DNA of 64,000 bases, from NCBI RefSeq assembly GCF_009184865.1, contig NZ_CP045096.1:1364001-1428000 (forward strand), in the 5' to 3' direction. Shown here piece by piece: positions 33,514 to 42,528 of this stretch (position 1 is the stretch's first letter; every line of letters begins with the position of its first letter). The notes under the pieces were generated by a model that saw only the letters and a list, made by a program, of their open reading frames with translations, made no database searches and was not told the origin of the DNA. A program made the translations under genes and the position numbers. The DNA is from Streptomyces phaeolivaceus (lineage in GTDB: Bacteria; Actinomycetota; Actinomycetes; Streptomycetales; Streptomycetaceae).

Positions 33514-34602
33514 TCAGCCGGCCAAGGCCTCCTCCGGGGTGTCGCTGAGCCGTGGCTCCGTCACCCGGACCGGCTGGACCTCCCGGTGGGCCGGGTCGCG
33601 GACCTCGCCGACCAGGAGTTCCAGGACGTCTTCCAGGGCGACGAGGCCCAGGACCTTGCCGGAGGCGTCCGCGACCTGGGCCAGGTGGGTGGCGGCGCGC
33701 CGCATGACCGTCAGCGCGTCGTCGAGCGGCAGTTCCGCGCGAAGGGTGGTCATGGGGCGCCAGATCTGCTGGGGGACGGCACGCTCGGAGTCCTCCAGGT
33801 CGAGGACGTCCTTGACATGGAGGTAGCGGCCCATGAAGGCGCCGTTCTCCGCGACCACCGGGAAGCGGGAGTAGCCCGTGCGCGCGGTGAGGGCCACCAC
33901 CTGGGCGGGGGTCACCGAGGGGACCACCGTCACCAGGGAGTCGCGCTTGAGCAGGACGTCCGTCACCGGGCGGGAGCCCAGCTCCAGCGCGTCCTCCAGG
34001 CGCTCCTGCTCCTCGGGGTCGAGCAGCCCGGCCTGACCGGAGTCCTCGACCAGCCGGCCCAGCTGGACGCTGGTGAAGACCGCCTCGACCTCGTCCTTGG
34101 GCTCGACGTGGAAGAGCCTGAGGACGACACGGGCGCAGGCGCCGAGGCCGACCGTGACCGGCTTGCAGAGCCGCGCGAAGGCCACCAGCGCGGGGCTCAG
34201 CCACAGCGCCGTCTTCTCGGGCGCGGCCATCGCCAGGTTCTTCGGCAGCATCTCGCCGATGACGAGGTGCAGGAAGACGACCACGGCCAGGGCGATGACG
34301 TATCCCAGGGGGTGGATCATCCCGTGCGGCAGGTGGATCGCCTCGAACAGCGGTTCCAAGAGCTTTGCCACCGTCGGCTCGGCCACCGCGCCCAGTGTCA
34401 GCGAGCAGACGGTGATGCCGAACTGGGCCGCCGCCATCATCTGCGGCAGGTTCTCCAGACCGTAGAGGACCTGCCGGGCCCGCGCGGTCCCGAGCGGTTC
34501 GATCTGGCTGCGGCGGACGGAGACGAGGGCGAACTCGGCGCCGACGAAGAAGCCGTTGGCGAGCACGAGGAGCAGGGCGAACAGGAGTTGGAGCACGCTC
34601 AT
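33514..34602 (-). CDS. CNNM/HlyC-CorC-type membrane protein (CBS domains), second of a pair
   Basis: 362 residues. The DUF21 transmembrane domain occupies residues 1 to about 180 with the family marks LVLANGFFVGAEFALVSVRRS and HLVIGEMLPKNLA. A CBS pair covers about residues 215-340 (DVLLKRDSLVTVVPSV; VLGLVALEDVLELLVGEVRD). Unlike its partner it ends without the C-terminal CorC_HlyC domain. Relatives handle Mg2+ or Co2+ efflux. Its start overlaps the stop of the upstream paralogue by 4 bp, so the two probably form one complex. Confidence 0.93.
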   Translation of the reverse strand: MSVLQLLFALLLVLANGFFVGAEFALVSVRRSQIEPLGTARARQVLYGLENLPQMMAAAQFGITVCSLTLGAVAEPTVAKLLEPLFEAIHLPHGMIHPLGYVIALAVVVFLHLVIGEMLPKNLAMAAPEKTALWLSPALVAFARLCKPVTVGLGACARVVLRLFHVEPKDEVEAVFTSVQLGRLVEDSGQAGLLDPEEQERLEDALELGSRPVTDVLLKRDSLVTVVPSVTPAQVVALTARTGYSRFPVVAENGAFMGRYLHVKDVLDLEDSERAVPQQIWRPMTTLRAELPLDDALTVMRRAATHLAQVADASGKVLGLVALEDVLELLVGEVRDPAHREVQPVRVTEPRLSDTPEEALAG

Positions 34603-35942
34603 CGGGCCGCCTCCAGGACGGAGGCGGGGTCCGTGACGGGGGCGGTGCGCACGAGGCGTACGCGCTCCGCCCGGTAGTGCCCGACCTGGCGCACCGCGAG
34701 CCGCCAGCCCGGCAGCTCGGCGCGGTCGCCGGGGGCGGGGATACGGCCGAGGAGGTCGGCGACGAGGCCGGCGACCGTCTCGTACGGGCCGTCGGGGACG
34801 GCGAGGCCGATGCGCTGGAGCATGTCGACCCGGCAGCTGCCGTCGACGTCCCAGGCGGGGCGGCCGTCCTCGGGCGGGGCGGCGGCGAGTTCGGGCAGGT
34901 CGTGCCCGTCGTGCTCGTCGCGGACCTCGCCGACCAGTTCCTCGACGATGTCCTCCAGGGTCACCACCCCGGCCGTGCCGCCGTACTCGTCGACGACGAC
35001 GGCGATGGGCTGTTCGCTGCGCAGCCGGGCCAGCAGCGGCTGCACGGGCAGCGACTCGGGGACGAGCACGGGGGCCTTGGCGATACGGCCGACCGGGGTG
35101 TGCAGCCGGTCGTGGGCCGGGATCGCGAGGGCGTCCTTGAGGTGGACCATGCCGACGATCTCGTCGATCCGCTCCCGGTAGACGGGAAAGCGGGAGAGGC
35201 CGGTGGCCCGGGTGAGGTTGACCACGTCCTCGGCGGTGGCCGAGGACTGCAGGGCGCTGACCTTGACGCGAGGCGTCATCACGTTCTCCGCGGTCAGGTC
35301 GCCCAGGGAGAGGGTGCGGACGAAGAGATCGGCGGTGTCCTGTTCCAGGGCGCCGGCCTGGGCCGAGTGCCGGGCCAGGGAGACCAGTTCGCCGGGGGTG
35401 CGGGCGGAGGCCAGTTCATCTGTGGGTTCGACGCCGAAGGCGCGGACCAGGCGGTTGGCGACCGCGTTGAGGCCGGCGATGACCGGGCGGAAGAGGCGGG
35501 AGAAGACGTGCTGGGGGCCGGCGACGAAGCGGGCGACCTGCATCGGCCTGGACACCGCCCAGTTCTTGGGCACCAGCTCGCCGATCACCATCTGCACGGC
35601 GGAGGCCAGCAGCATGCCGACGACCACGGAGACGCCGGACACCGCTCCTTCCGGTATGCCGATGGCGGTGAAGGGGCCGTGGAGTATCTCCGCGAGCGCC
35701 GGTTCGGCGAGCATGCCGACGACGAGGGAGGTGATGGTGATGCCGAGCTGGGTGCCGGAGAGCTGGAACGACAGCTCCTTGAGCGCGCCCACCACCTTGT
35801 GGGCCCGGCGGTCGCCCTCGGCGGCGGCCTTCTCGGCCTCGGGCCGCTCGACGGTGACGAGACCGAACTCGGCCGCCACGAAGAAGCCGTTGGCGAGGAT
35901 CAGCAGGAACGCGGCTCCGAGGAGCAGCAGGGGGATGGTCAT
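34599..35942 (-). CDS. CNNM/HlyC-CorC-type membrane protein (full length), first of a pair
   Basis: 447 residues. DUF21 domain at about 1-190 (LILANGFFVAAEFGLVTVERP; MVIGELVPKNWAVSRP), CBS pair about 215-335 (ENVMTPRVKVSALQSSATAE; AVVVDEYGGTAGVVTLEDIV) and a C-terminal CorC_HlyC domain about 355-430. A probable divalent-cation transporter or sensor in the cell membrane. The two products are paralogues, and tandem pairs of this kind are usual in actinobacteria. The leader upstream (36035-36097) can fold in two ways, which may regulate expression. Confidence 0.94.
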   Translation of the reverse strand: MTIPLLLLGAAFLLILANGFFVAAEFGLVTVERPEAEKAAAEGDRRAHKVVGALKELSFQLSGTQLGITITSLVVGMLAEPALAEILHGPFTAIGIPEGAVSGVSVVVGMLLASAVQMVIGELVPKNWAVSRPMQVARFVAGPQHVFSRLFRPVIAGLNAVANRLVRAFGVEPTDELASARTPGELVSLARHSAQAGALEQDTADLFVRTLSLGDLTAENVMTPRVKVSALQSSATAEDVVNLTRATGLSRFPVYRERIDEIVGMVHLKDALAIPAHDRLHTPVGRIAKAPVLVPESLPVQPLLARLRSEQPIAVVVDEYGGTAGVVTLEDIVEELVGEVRDEHDGHDLPELAAAPPEDGRPAWDVDGSCRVDMLQRIGLAVPDGPYETVAGLVADLLGRIPAPGDRAELPGWRLAVRQVGHYRAERVRLVRTAPVTDPASVLEAAR

Positions 35943-36034
35943 GCCGCCGCCTCGATGTGCCGGGAGGGGGCGGCGCAGGTACTACAGGACGATCCGTCCA
36001 TCGCTGGAGGGAGTCACTCCTCGACTAGCAGGGA

Positions 36035-36097
36035 GCCTCCGCCTTCCCGATGGTGCGGCGGAAGCGGAGGCGGAGGCGCAACGAAAACGCCTCCGCC
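36035..36097 (-). promoter_or_regulatory. Switch-like leader of the CNNM pair, or terminator of the his/PH genes
   Basis: On the transcribed (minus) strand three segments follow in order: A GGCGGAGGCG (36097-36088), B CGCCTCCGCC (36078-36069) and C GGCGGAGGC (36043-36035). B can pair with A or with C, as in an attenuator. It lies about 95-155 bp upstream of the first CNNM start and 75 bp after the PH-domain gene. It does not resemble the known Mg2+ (M-box) leader. A plain terminator is the simpler reading. Confidence 0.5.
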
Positions 36098-36169
36098 AAC
36101 AGATTAATCAAGACATGGGCCGGTACGGCAGGGGCGAAAGCCCTGAGTCGTCCCCGATCTTGCCCGGGG

Positions 36170-36634
36170 TCAGCCCTGACGCCGCTCGGGTTCGGTGACC
36201 GACCGGGCCTCCACCAGGGCGCGGAGGGTCCGGGCGTCCTCGATGGCGCGCTGCTTGGCGATACCGGGCTGGATGCCGAGCGCGGGCAGGCTGGTGCCGT
36301 CGGTGAGGTCGAGGAAGACCCAGGGGTCGCCGACCCGCAGATTCACCTGCACGATCTCCGCCCAGCCCAACTGCCGCCTGGCGGTGATGTTCACCACGGT
36401 CACCCCGGACTCGTCGGCGACCACCCGGGGCCGGGAGAGCAGGCCCAGCACCCCGGCGAGCAGGGCCGCCGTGAAGACGAAGCTGAGCCGCTCCCCGGGA
36501 CCGAGCGTCGGCAGCAGCAGGGCGACCACCGTGATGACCACGAAGATCGCGCCCGCGGCGGTGAGCAGCACGGCCCGGGTGCGGCCCGGCCGGAAAGTGA
36601 CCGGCAGGGCGGGGAGGGAGGACTGGTCCGGCAT
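36170..36634 (-). CDS. Bacterial PH-domain (bPH) membrane protein
   Basis: 154 residues. Two membrane segments (VLLTAAGAIFVVITVVALLL and LSFVFTAALLAGVLGLLS) are followed by a PH-like domain (VVADESGVTVVNITARRQLG; WAEIVQVNLRVGDPWVFLDL). Such proteins are often the last gene of his/rib operons in Streptomyces. Function unknown. It starts 21 bp after hisG and is probably cotranscribed. Confidence 0.88.
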   Translation of the reverse strand: MPDQSSLPALPVTFRPGRTRAVLLTAAGAIFVVITVVALLLPTLGPGERLSFVFTAALLAGVLGLLSRPRVVADESGVTVVNITARRQLGWAEIVQVNLRVGDPWVFLDLTDGTSLPALGIQPGIAKQRAIEDARTLRALVEARSVTEPERRQG

Positions 36635-36654
36635 GGCGTACGACTCCCCGGCCG

Positions 36655-37521
36655 TCAGAGGCGGCAGGCGTGGATGGCGGTGGTCAGGATGGCCCTCGCG
36701 CCGATGTCGTACAGGTCGTCCATGATCCGCTGGGCCTCCTTGGCGGGGACCATGGCGCGGACGGCGACCCAGCCCTCGTTGTGCAGCGGGGAGACGGTCG
36801 GGGACTCCAGACCGGGGGTGAGGGCGACGGCCTTCTCCAGCTGCTCGACGCGGCAGTCGTAGTCCATCATCACGTAGGTCCGGGCCACGAGGACGCCCTG
36901 CAGCCGGCGCAGGAACTGCTGCACCTTGGGCTCGTTCTCCGAGCTGTCCGCGGCCGTGTCGGCGCCGACACGGCGGATGACGACGGCCTCGGACTTCATG
37001 ATCGGGTCGCCGAAGACCTCCAGGCCCGCGTTGCGCAGCGAGGTGCCGGTCTCGACGACGTCGGCGATGACCTCGGCGACGCCCAGCTCGATCGCCGTCT
37101 CGACGGCGCCGTCGAGGTGGACCACGGAGGCGTCGATGCCGTGGTCGGCGAGGTGCGCGGCGACGATGCCCTCGTACGAGGTGGCGACCGTCTTGCCCTT
37201 GAGGTCCGCGAGGCCGTTCGCCGCGCCGGGCTTGGAGGCGAAGCGGAAGGTGGAGCGGGCGAAACCGAGGGGGAGGATCTCCTCGGCCCTGGCGCCGGAG
37301 TCGATCAGCAGATCGCGGCCGGTGATGCCGATGTCGAGGCGGCCGGAGGAGACGTAGATCGCGATGTCGCGGGGGCGGAGGTAGAAGAACTCCACCTCGT
37401 TGGCCGGGTCGACGATCCGCAGTTCCTTGGACTCCCGGCGCTGCTGGTAGCCGGCCTCATGCAGCATCTCCCCCGCAGGTCCGGACAGGGAACCCTTGTT
37501 GGGGACGGCGATGCGCAGCAT
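36655..37521 (-). CDS. hisG: ATP phosphoribosyltransferase HisG (long form)
   Basis: 288 residues, the long form with a C-terminal ACT-like regulatory domain (about residues 215-285), so no HisZ is needed. Catalytic parts are visible: RIAVPNKGSLSGPAGEML at the start, DIGITGRDLL and the PRPP loop EVIADVVETGTSLR. It catalyses the first step of histidine biosynthesis (ATP + PRPP to phosphoribosyl-ATP), inhibited by histidine. It follows hisE by 66 bp, which is the common actinobacterial hisE-hisG pair. Confidence 0.97.
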   Translation of the reverse strand: MLRIAVPNKGSLSGPAGEMLHEAGYQQRRESKELRIVDPANEVEFFYLRPRDIAIYVSSGRLDIGITGRDLLIDSGARAEEILPLGFARSTFRFASKPGAANGLADLKGKTVATSYEGIVAAHLADHGIDASVVHLDGAVETAIELGVAEVIADVVETGTSLRNAGLEVFGDPIMKSEAVVIRRVGADTAADSSENEPKVQQFLRRLQGVLVARTYVMMDYDCRVEQLEKAVALTPGLESPTVSPLHNEGWVAVRAMVPAKEAQRIMDDLYDIGARAILTTAIHACRL

Positions 37522-37587
37522 GAGGCGAGCTTCCTTCGTTCGTTTGTGCGGGTGTGGGTGGGTGCGGAAGGGACGGCGGGGTGCGGC

Positions 37588-37860
37588 TCAGAGGTGGGCG
37601 TACACGTCGTCCAGGGAGATGCCGCGGGCGACCATCATCACCTGGACGTGGTACAGCAGCTGCGAGATCTCCTCGGCGGCGGCTTCCTTGCCCTCGTACT
37701 CGGCGGCCATCCAGACCTCGGCGGCCTCTTCGACGACCTTCTTGCCGATGGCATGGACGCCCTTCCCGACCAGCTCTGCGGTGCGGGAAGTGGCGGGGTC
37801 GCCGGTGGCGGCCTTGTGCTGGAGCTCGGTGAAGAGCTCCTCGAACGTCTTCTTGGACAT
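37588..37860 (-). CDS. hisE: Phosphoribosyl-ATP pyrophosphohydrolase HisE
   Basis: 90 residues, stand-alone His[35 protein letters not shown] (the metal-binding ExxE) and [17 protein letters not shown] are the conserved helices of this all-alpha MazG-like enzyme. It hydrolyses phosphoribosyl-ATP to phosphoribosyl-AMP, the second step of histidine synthesis. It lies 34 bp after ribH. Confidence 0.97.
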   Translation of the reverse strand: MSKKTFEELFTELQHKAATGDPATSRTAELVGKGVHAIGKKVVEEAAEVWMAAEYEGKEAAAEEISQLLYHVQVMMVARGISLDDVYAHL

Positions 37861-37894
37861 GGTGAGGCTCAGCCTACGCGCAACCGTCCGTGTC

Positions 37895-38380
37895 TCAGCG
37901 CCAGGGTTCGGATACCGAGCGGAGGGTGGCCGCCGTCGCCACCGCCGCCGTCACCGCCTCGTGGCCCTTGTCCTCGTTCGAGCCCTCGATGCCCGCGCGG
38001 TCCAGGGCCTGTTCCTCGGTGTCGCAGGTCAGCACGCCGAAGCCGATGGGGACTCCGGTGTCGACGGAGACCTGGGTGAGGCCCTGGGTGACGCCCTGGC
38101 ACACGTACTCGAAGTGGGGGGTGCCGCCGCGGATGACGACGCCGAGGGCGACGATCGCGTCGTAGCCGCGCCCGGCCAGCACCTTGGCGACGACGGGGAG
38201 TTCCCAGCTGCCGGGGACCCGCAGGAGGGTCGGCTCGTCGATGCCGAGGTCGCGCAGGGCGCGCAGAGAGCCCTCGACGAGACCGTCCATCACCTTCTCG
38301 TGCCACTGGGCCGCGATGACCGCGACGCGCAGGTCGCCGCAGTTGCGTACGGACAGTTCGGGTGCGCCCTTGCCGCTCAC
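37895..38380 (-). CDS. ribH: 6,7-dimethyl-8-ribityllumazine synthase RibH
   Basis: 161 residues, usual length. [56 protein letters not shown] and [19 protein letters not shown] are the typical blocks. It condenses the ribityl-uracil intermediate with dihydroxybutanone phosphate, normally in a 60-mer or pentamer. GTG start with AGGAGAG upstream. Third enzyme gene of the riboflavin operon. Confidence 0.97.
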   Translation of the reverse strand: MSGKGAPELSVRNCGDLRVAVIAAQWHEKVMDGLVEGSLRALRDLGIDEPTLLRVPGSWELPVVAKVLAGRGYDAIVALGVVIRGGTPHFEYVCQGVTQGLTQVSVDTGVPIGFGVLTCDTEEQALDRAGIEGSNEDKGHEAVTAAVATAATLRSVSEPWR

Positions 38381-38405
38381 GTTCTCTTCTCTCCTCTGGG
38401 TGCGA

Positions 38406-39695
38406 TTACTGGTTGCCGCAGGTGGACACGGTGGTCGTGTCCAGCCAGGGCAGATCGTGGCCCATCCGGTCCCGCTTGGTGCGCAGGTAGCGGAGGTTGT
38501 GCTCGCCCGCGCGGACGGGCATCGGCTCGCGGTCGGTGACCGTCAAGCCGTGCCGGACGAGGGCGTCGGTCTTCTCGGGGTTGTTGGTCATCAGCCGGAG
38601 GCTGTGGACGCCCAGGTCCCGCAGGATCTGCGCGCCGGCGCCGTAGTCCCGGGCGTCGGCGGGCAGGCCCAGTTCCAGGTTGGCGTCGAGGGTGTCGCGC
38701 CCGCGCTCCTGGAGTTCGTAGGCACGCAGCTTGGACAGCAGTCCGATGCCGCGGCCCTCGTGGCCGCGCAGATAGACGACGACGCCCCGGCCCTCGGCGG
38801 CGACGCGTTCGAGGGAGGTCCCCAGCTGGGGGCCGCAGTCGCAGCGCAGCGAGTGGAAGATGTCGCCGGTGAGGCATTCGGAGTGGACGCGGACGAGGAC
38901 GTCCTCGCCGTCGCCGATCTCGCCGTGGACGAGGGCGACGTGCTCGACGCCGTCGACGGTGGAGCGGTAGCCGTACGCCGTGAAGTCGCCGAAGGCGGTG
39001 GGGAGATGGGTCTTCGCCTCGCGCTCGACGGTGGGTTCGGCGGAGCGGCGGTAGGCGATCAGGTCCTCGATGGAGATGATCGTCAGGCCGTGCTTGCGGG
39101 CGAACGGGATCAGCTCGGGCAGGCGCAGCATCCGGCCGTCCTCGCCGGCGATCTCGACGATGGCGCCGGCCGGGCGCAGGCCCGCGAGGCGGGCGAGGTC
39201 GACGGCGGCCTCGGTGTGGCCGTCGCGCACGAGGACCCCGCCGGTGCGGGCGCGCAGCGGGAAGATGTGGCCGGGGCGGACGAAGTCGCCCGGTTCGGCC
39301 GTGCCGCTCGCCAGGAGCTGGAGGGTGGTGGCGCGGTCGGCGGCGGAGATGCCGGTGGTGACGCCGTGCCGGGGGGCCGCGTCGACGGTGACGGTGAACG
39401 CGGTGCGCATGGACTCGGTGTTCTGCTGCACCATCTGCGGCAGTTCGAGCCGGTCGAGTTCGTCGCCCTCCATCGGGGCGCAGATCATGCCCCGGCACTC
39501 GCTCATCATGAAGGCGATGATCTCGGGGGTGGCCTTCTCGGCGGCGATGACGAGGTCGCCCTCGTTCTCGCGGTTCTCGTCGTCGACGACCACGACCGGG
39601 CGGCCGGCCGCGATGTCGGCGACGGCCCGCTCGACGGGGTCGAGCCGGAAGTTCTCGACGTCGCTGGTGCTGTGGAGGATCGGCGCCGTGGTCAT
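38406..39695 (-). CDS. ribBA: Bifunctional 3,4-dihydroxy-2-butanone-4-phosphate synthase / GTP cyclohydrolase II
   Basis: 429 residues. The N-terminal RibB domain (about 20-215) carries [20 protein letters not shown] and [20 protein letters not shown] plus [13 protein letters not shown]. The C-terminal RibA domain (about 225-410) carries [20 protein letters not shown] (zinc ligands) and [20 protein letters not shown]. It feeds both branches of riboflavin synthesis. Start overlaps ribM by 4 bp. The extreme C-terminus (VSTCGNQ) is ordinary. Confidence 0.97.
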   Translation of the reverse strand: MTTAPILHSTSDVENFRLDPVERAVADIAAGRPVVVVDDENRENEGDLVIAAEKATPEIIAFMMSECRGMICAPMEGDELDRLELPQMVQQNTESMRTAFTVTVDAAPRHGVTTGISAADRATTLQLLASGTAEPGDFVRPGHIFPLRARTGGVLVRDGHTEAAVDLARLAGLRPAGAIVEIAGEDGRMLRLPELIPFARKHGLTIISIEDLIAYRRSAEPTVEREAKTHLPTAFGDFTAYGYRSTVDGVEHVALVHGEIGDGEDVLVRVHSECLTGDIFHSLRCDCGPQLGTSLERVAAEGRGVVVYLRGHEGRGIGLLSKLRAYELQERGRDTLDANLELGLPADARDYGAGAQILRDLGVHSLRLMTNNPEKTDALVRHGLTVTDREPMPVRAGEHNLRYLRTKRDRMGHDLPWLDTTTVSTCGNQ

Positions 39696-40324
39696 GCCGG
39701 GGCTCCTTCCAGGGCGGGCTTGCGGGAGCGCAGCCACCAGTCGCGCATGCCCCACAGGACGAGCGCGCCGTAGATGATGTAGACGAATCCGGAGAACGCG
39801 TAGCCGTTGGCGAAGTTGAGCGGGACGCCGACCAGGTCGACCAGCAGCCAGGCGAACCAGAACTCGACCATGCCTCGGGCCTGGGCGTACATGGCGACGA
39901 CGGTGCCGGTGAAGATGTACGCGTCCGGCCAGGGGTCCCAGGACAGGGTGGGGAACGCGGTGAAGAGGCCGCCGACGGCGAGGGTGCCGAGCACGGCACC
40001 GGCGATCAGGTAGCCGCGCTCGCGCCAGGTGGCGAAGCGCGGGGCGATGGCGCCGTCCGCCGCCTGCTTCCTCGTACGGTTCCACTGCCACCAGCCGTAC
40101 GCGGCGACGGCCATGACGATGACCTGCTTGCCGGCGCTGCCGGTGAGGTGGCCGACGAAGGCGCCGAAGAGGACGAGGCCGGAGAGGAACTGGACGGGCC
40201 AGTTCCACAGGGAGCGGATCGCGCCTAGGGCCAGGGCGATCAGTCCGAGGATGTTGCCGATCATGTCCGACCAGAGGATCTGCTGGCCGAAGGCGGTGAA
40301 GGCGACGGTGTTCAGCGAGTTCAC
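39692..40324 (-). CDS. ribM: Riboflavin transporter RibM (PnuC family)
   Basis: 210 residues, PnuC-type membrane protein with six or seven segments and conserved tryptophans ([48 protein letters not shown]). In actinobacteria members inside rib operons transport riboflavin (RibM/PnuX) rather than nicotinamide riboside, and S. coelicolor and S. davawensis have the same order. GTG start overlapping the ribE stop (GTGA). Under the FMN riboswitch, so uptake and synthesis are repressed together. Confidence 0.9.
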   Translation of the reverse strand: MNSLNTVAFTAFGQQILWSDMIGNILGLIALALGAIRSLWNWPVQFLSGLVLFGAFVGHLTGSAGKQVIVMAVAAYGWWQWNRTRKQAADGAIAPRFATWRERGYLIAGAVLGTLAVGGLFTAFPTLSWDPWPDAYIFTGTVVAMYAQARGMVEFWFAWLLVDLVGVPLNFANGYAFSGFVYIIYGALVLWGMRDWWLRSRKPALEGAPA

Positions 40325-40941
40325 CGCTCCGCCCCTCGCGTGTGCGCCGTCCCCTGGGCGCCGAGCAGCCGCTCGACGTACTTGGCGATCACGTCGACCT
40401 CCAGGTTGACGGGGTCGCCGGGCTGCTTGCGGCCGAGCGTGGTCAGGTCGAGGGTGGTCGGGATGAGGCTGACCGTGAAGTAGTCCGGTCCGGCGTCCAC
40501 GACGGTGAGGCTGATGCCGTCGACGGTGATGGAGCCCTTCTCCACGACGTACCGGGTGAGGTCGGCGGGGAGCGAGATCTTGACGATCTCCCAGTTCTCG
40601 GACGGCTTGCGCTCGATGACCTCGCCCGTGCCGTCGACATGGCCCTGCACGATGTGGCCGCCGAGGCGGTCGCCTACCGCCATGGGGCGTTCGAGGTTGA
40701 CGCGGGAGCCGACGCCGAGGGCGCCGAGGCTGGAGCGTTCGAGGCTCTCCGCCATGACGTCGGCGGTGAACCAGTCGTCCTCGTGCTCCACGACCGTGAG
40801 ACAGACGCCGTTGACGGCGATGGAGTCACCGTGCTTCGCGCCCTGTGTGACGACGGGGCCGCGCAGACGGAAGCGGGAGGAGTCGCCGAGCCTCTCGACG
40901 GCGGTGACCTCACCCAGCTCTTCGACGATTCCGGTGAACAC
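40321..40941 (-). CDS. ribE: Riboflavin synthase alpha chain RibE
   Basis: 206 residues with the two duplicated lumazine-binding barrels: [33 protein letters not shown] in the first and [33 protein letters not shown] in the second. It dismutates two lumazine molecules to riboflavin, as a trimer. GTG start at 40941 with AGGAGG 8 bp upstream. First gene of the operon; 160 bp separate the start from the FMN riboswitch. Confidence 0.97.
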   Translation of the reverse strand: MFTGIVEELGEVTAVERLGDSSRFRLRGPVVTQGAKHGDSIAVNGVCLTVVEHEDDWFTADVMAESLERSSLGALGVGSRVNLERPMAVGDRLGGHIVQGHVDGTGEVIERKPSENWEIVKISLPADLTRYVVEKGSITVDGISLTVVDAGPDYFTVSLIPTTLDLTTLGRKQPGDPVNLEVDVIAKYVERLLGAQGTAHTRGAER

Positions 40942-41100
40942 TTCCCGGGTCCTCCTGCCTCGTGGGGCACGGACTCCGGGGCTGTCGAAGACGACAGACA
41001 GAGCGGACAGCGGCACAGGGAGCGACGCCGTGTGAGGGCCCACCTCTGTCGAGGTCGGCCGAAAACAGACGGCAGCGCGCACGAATGCCCGCCCGCCGCG

Positions 41101-41222
41101 CACTGCCTCCCATCCGGACTTTAACCGTCGGTCCAGGAATTCCACCTGGTCAACCGGCCGCTGGAAGCGACCGGGTCGCGGACTATAACCGCCGGTTCGG
41201 ACTTTCACCGACCCCGGAGTGC
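41101..41222 (-). promoter_or_regulatory. FMN riboswitch (RFN element)
   Basis: On the minus strand the conserved blocks appear in order: CCGGGGTCGGTGAAAGTCCG, ACCGGCGGTTATAGTCCGCG, the variable arm GGTCGC...GCGGCC, GACCAGGTGGAATTCCTGG and finally ACCGACGGTTAAAGTCCGGA then TGGGAGGCAG. This is the complete six-helix FMN aptamer. It lies upstream of ribE and controls the rib operon, reducing expression when FMN is high. The expression platform is the 160-bp stretch to the ribE start; I could not decide between termination and masking of the ribosome binding site. Confidence 0.97.
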
Positions 41223-41402
41223 GCTGCTTCTGGTACATGGCCAGTGTGCCACGCCCGGTCGACACCCATGCGGGTGAGCACTGTGGGGTGGCTCACAGAG
41301 CGTGTCGCTGGACTTCTCCGGCGGGCCACGAGGGGTTTCGGCTATCACTGACCGAGGGTCAACTTCCGTGACGGCGAACCCACTCGAAGGGGTAAGGACC
41401 CA

Positions 41403-41431
41403 TTGACCAGCTTGGTCTAGTCCTTTTAAAG
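41403..41431 (+). promoter_or_regulatory. Chitinase-type promoter with dre-like site, apparently orphaned
   Basis: TTGACC (41403-41408), 17-bp spacer, TTAAAG (41426-41431). The spacer contains TTGGTCTAGTCC (41412-41423), the core of the DasR-type site seen at the chitinase gene (26404). Both copies share CATTGACC and TGGTCTAGTCCT at identical spacing. No chitinase gene follows; the next gene is the ECF41 sigma factor, 146 bp downstream. Confidence 0.7.
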
Positions 41432-41576
41432 TCTGCGGTCGCGGTACCCGCCTCGAACGGCCCGGCGGCGGTGACGACGGCCCTTGCCCCGTCGCCGGGT
41501 CCCCCTCCCGTGCCTCTCCCGTGCCTCCCGGCGACCTCCGGGAGTGTGCGGGCGGGCGCTCTGGGAGGGTGGAGGG

Positions 41577-42464
41577 GTGACGACCACCATCGCCGACGAG
41601 TTCGAAGCACACCGTCCCCGGCTGTTCGGTCTGGCCTATCGCATGCTGGGCTCCGCCGCGGACGCCGAGGACGCGGTGCAGGACGTGTATCTGCGCTTCA
41701 GCGGCACGGACCGTACGGTCATCGAGCAGCACGCGGCCTGGCTCGCCAAGGCCGTCACCAATCTCTGTCTGACCCGGCTGACCTCGGCGCGGGCCCGCCG
41801 TGAGCGGTACACGGGGACCTGGCTGCCGGAGCCGGTGCTCACCTCCGACGGCACGCTCGGCCCGCTGGAGTCGGCCGAGCAGCGCGACGCGGTCTCGCTG
41901 GCGCTCCTGGTGCTGCTGGAGCGGCTCACCCCGACCGAGCGGGCCGTGTACGTGCTGCGGGAGGCCTTCGCGTACAGCTACCGGGAGATCTCCGGCGTGC
42001 TCGATCTGGCCGAGGCCAACTGCCGGCAGCTGCACCGGCGGGCGGTGGCGCGGCTGGAGGTGCCCGAGGCCCGGTTCGAGCCGACGCCGGAGCGGCGGTC
42101 GGGGCTGGTGGAGTCCTTCCTCGCGGCGGCCCAGGAGGGGGACATGGCCGGGCTGGAGAAGATCCTCGCCGAGGACGTGGTCTGGTGGTCCGACGGCGGT
42201 GGCAAGGTCAGCGCGGCGCTGCGGCCGGTCGAGGGGCGCGAGAAGGTGCTGCGGCTGCTGGTCAAGGGCTGGGAGAAGTGGGCGGTCGGCCTGGACTTCT
42301 CCCTGGCCGAGGTCAACGGCTCCCCCGCGCTGCTCGCCCGGTCCGGGGACGCGCTCGCGTTCACCGTGTCCTTCACGTTCCGGGGCGGTGTCGTGACGGA
42401 CGTGCGGGCCGTGCTGAATCCGGACAAGCTGGAGTTCGCGGGTCGGCAGCTCGGCGGGACCTGA
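41577..42464 (+). CDS. ECF41-type sigma factor with SnoaL-like C-terminal domain
   Basis: 295 residues. Region 2 (FEAHRPRLFGLAYRMLGSAA; DAEDAVQDVYLRF) and region 4 (LTPTERAVYVLREAFAYSYR; EISGVLDLAEANCRQLHRRA) are followed by a SnoaL-like domain of about 120 residues. The marker motifs WWSDGGGK and NPDKL place it in group ECF41, whose own C-terminal domain replaces an anti-sigma factor. GTG start with GGAGGG. As usual for ECF41, an oxidoreductase/epimerase-type gene follows (42529). Confidence 0.93.
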   Translation: MTTTIADEFEAHRPRLFGLAYRMLGSAADAEDAVQDVYLRFSGTDRTVIEQHAAWLAKAVTNLCLTRLTSARARRERYTGTWLPEPVLTSDGTLGPLESAEQRDAVSLALLVLLERLTPTERAVYVLREAFAYSYREISGVLDLAEANCRQLHRRAVARLEVPEARFEPTPERRSGLVESFLAAAQEGDMAGLEKILAEDVVWWSDGGGKVSAALRPVEGREKVLRLLVKGWEKWAVGLDFSLAEVNGSPALLARSGDALAFTVSFTFRGGVVTDVRAVLNPDKLEFAGRQLGGT

Positions 42465-42528
42465 CCGGCCGCCGCGGACCGACCGGCCGGGAGTGTCCGG
42501 TGTACGTACGCGTGAAGGGTCGGGCGGC

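Noticed and set aside
36020..36100. Mg2+ riboswitch (M-box) before the CNNM pair
   Set aside because: None of the conserved M-box blocks is visible; only alternative hairpins are seen.
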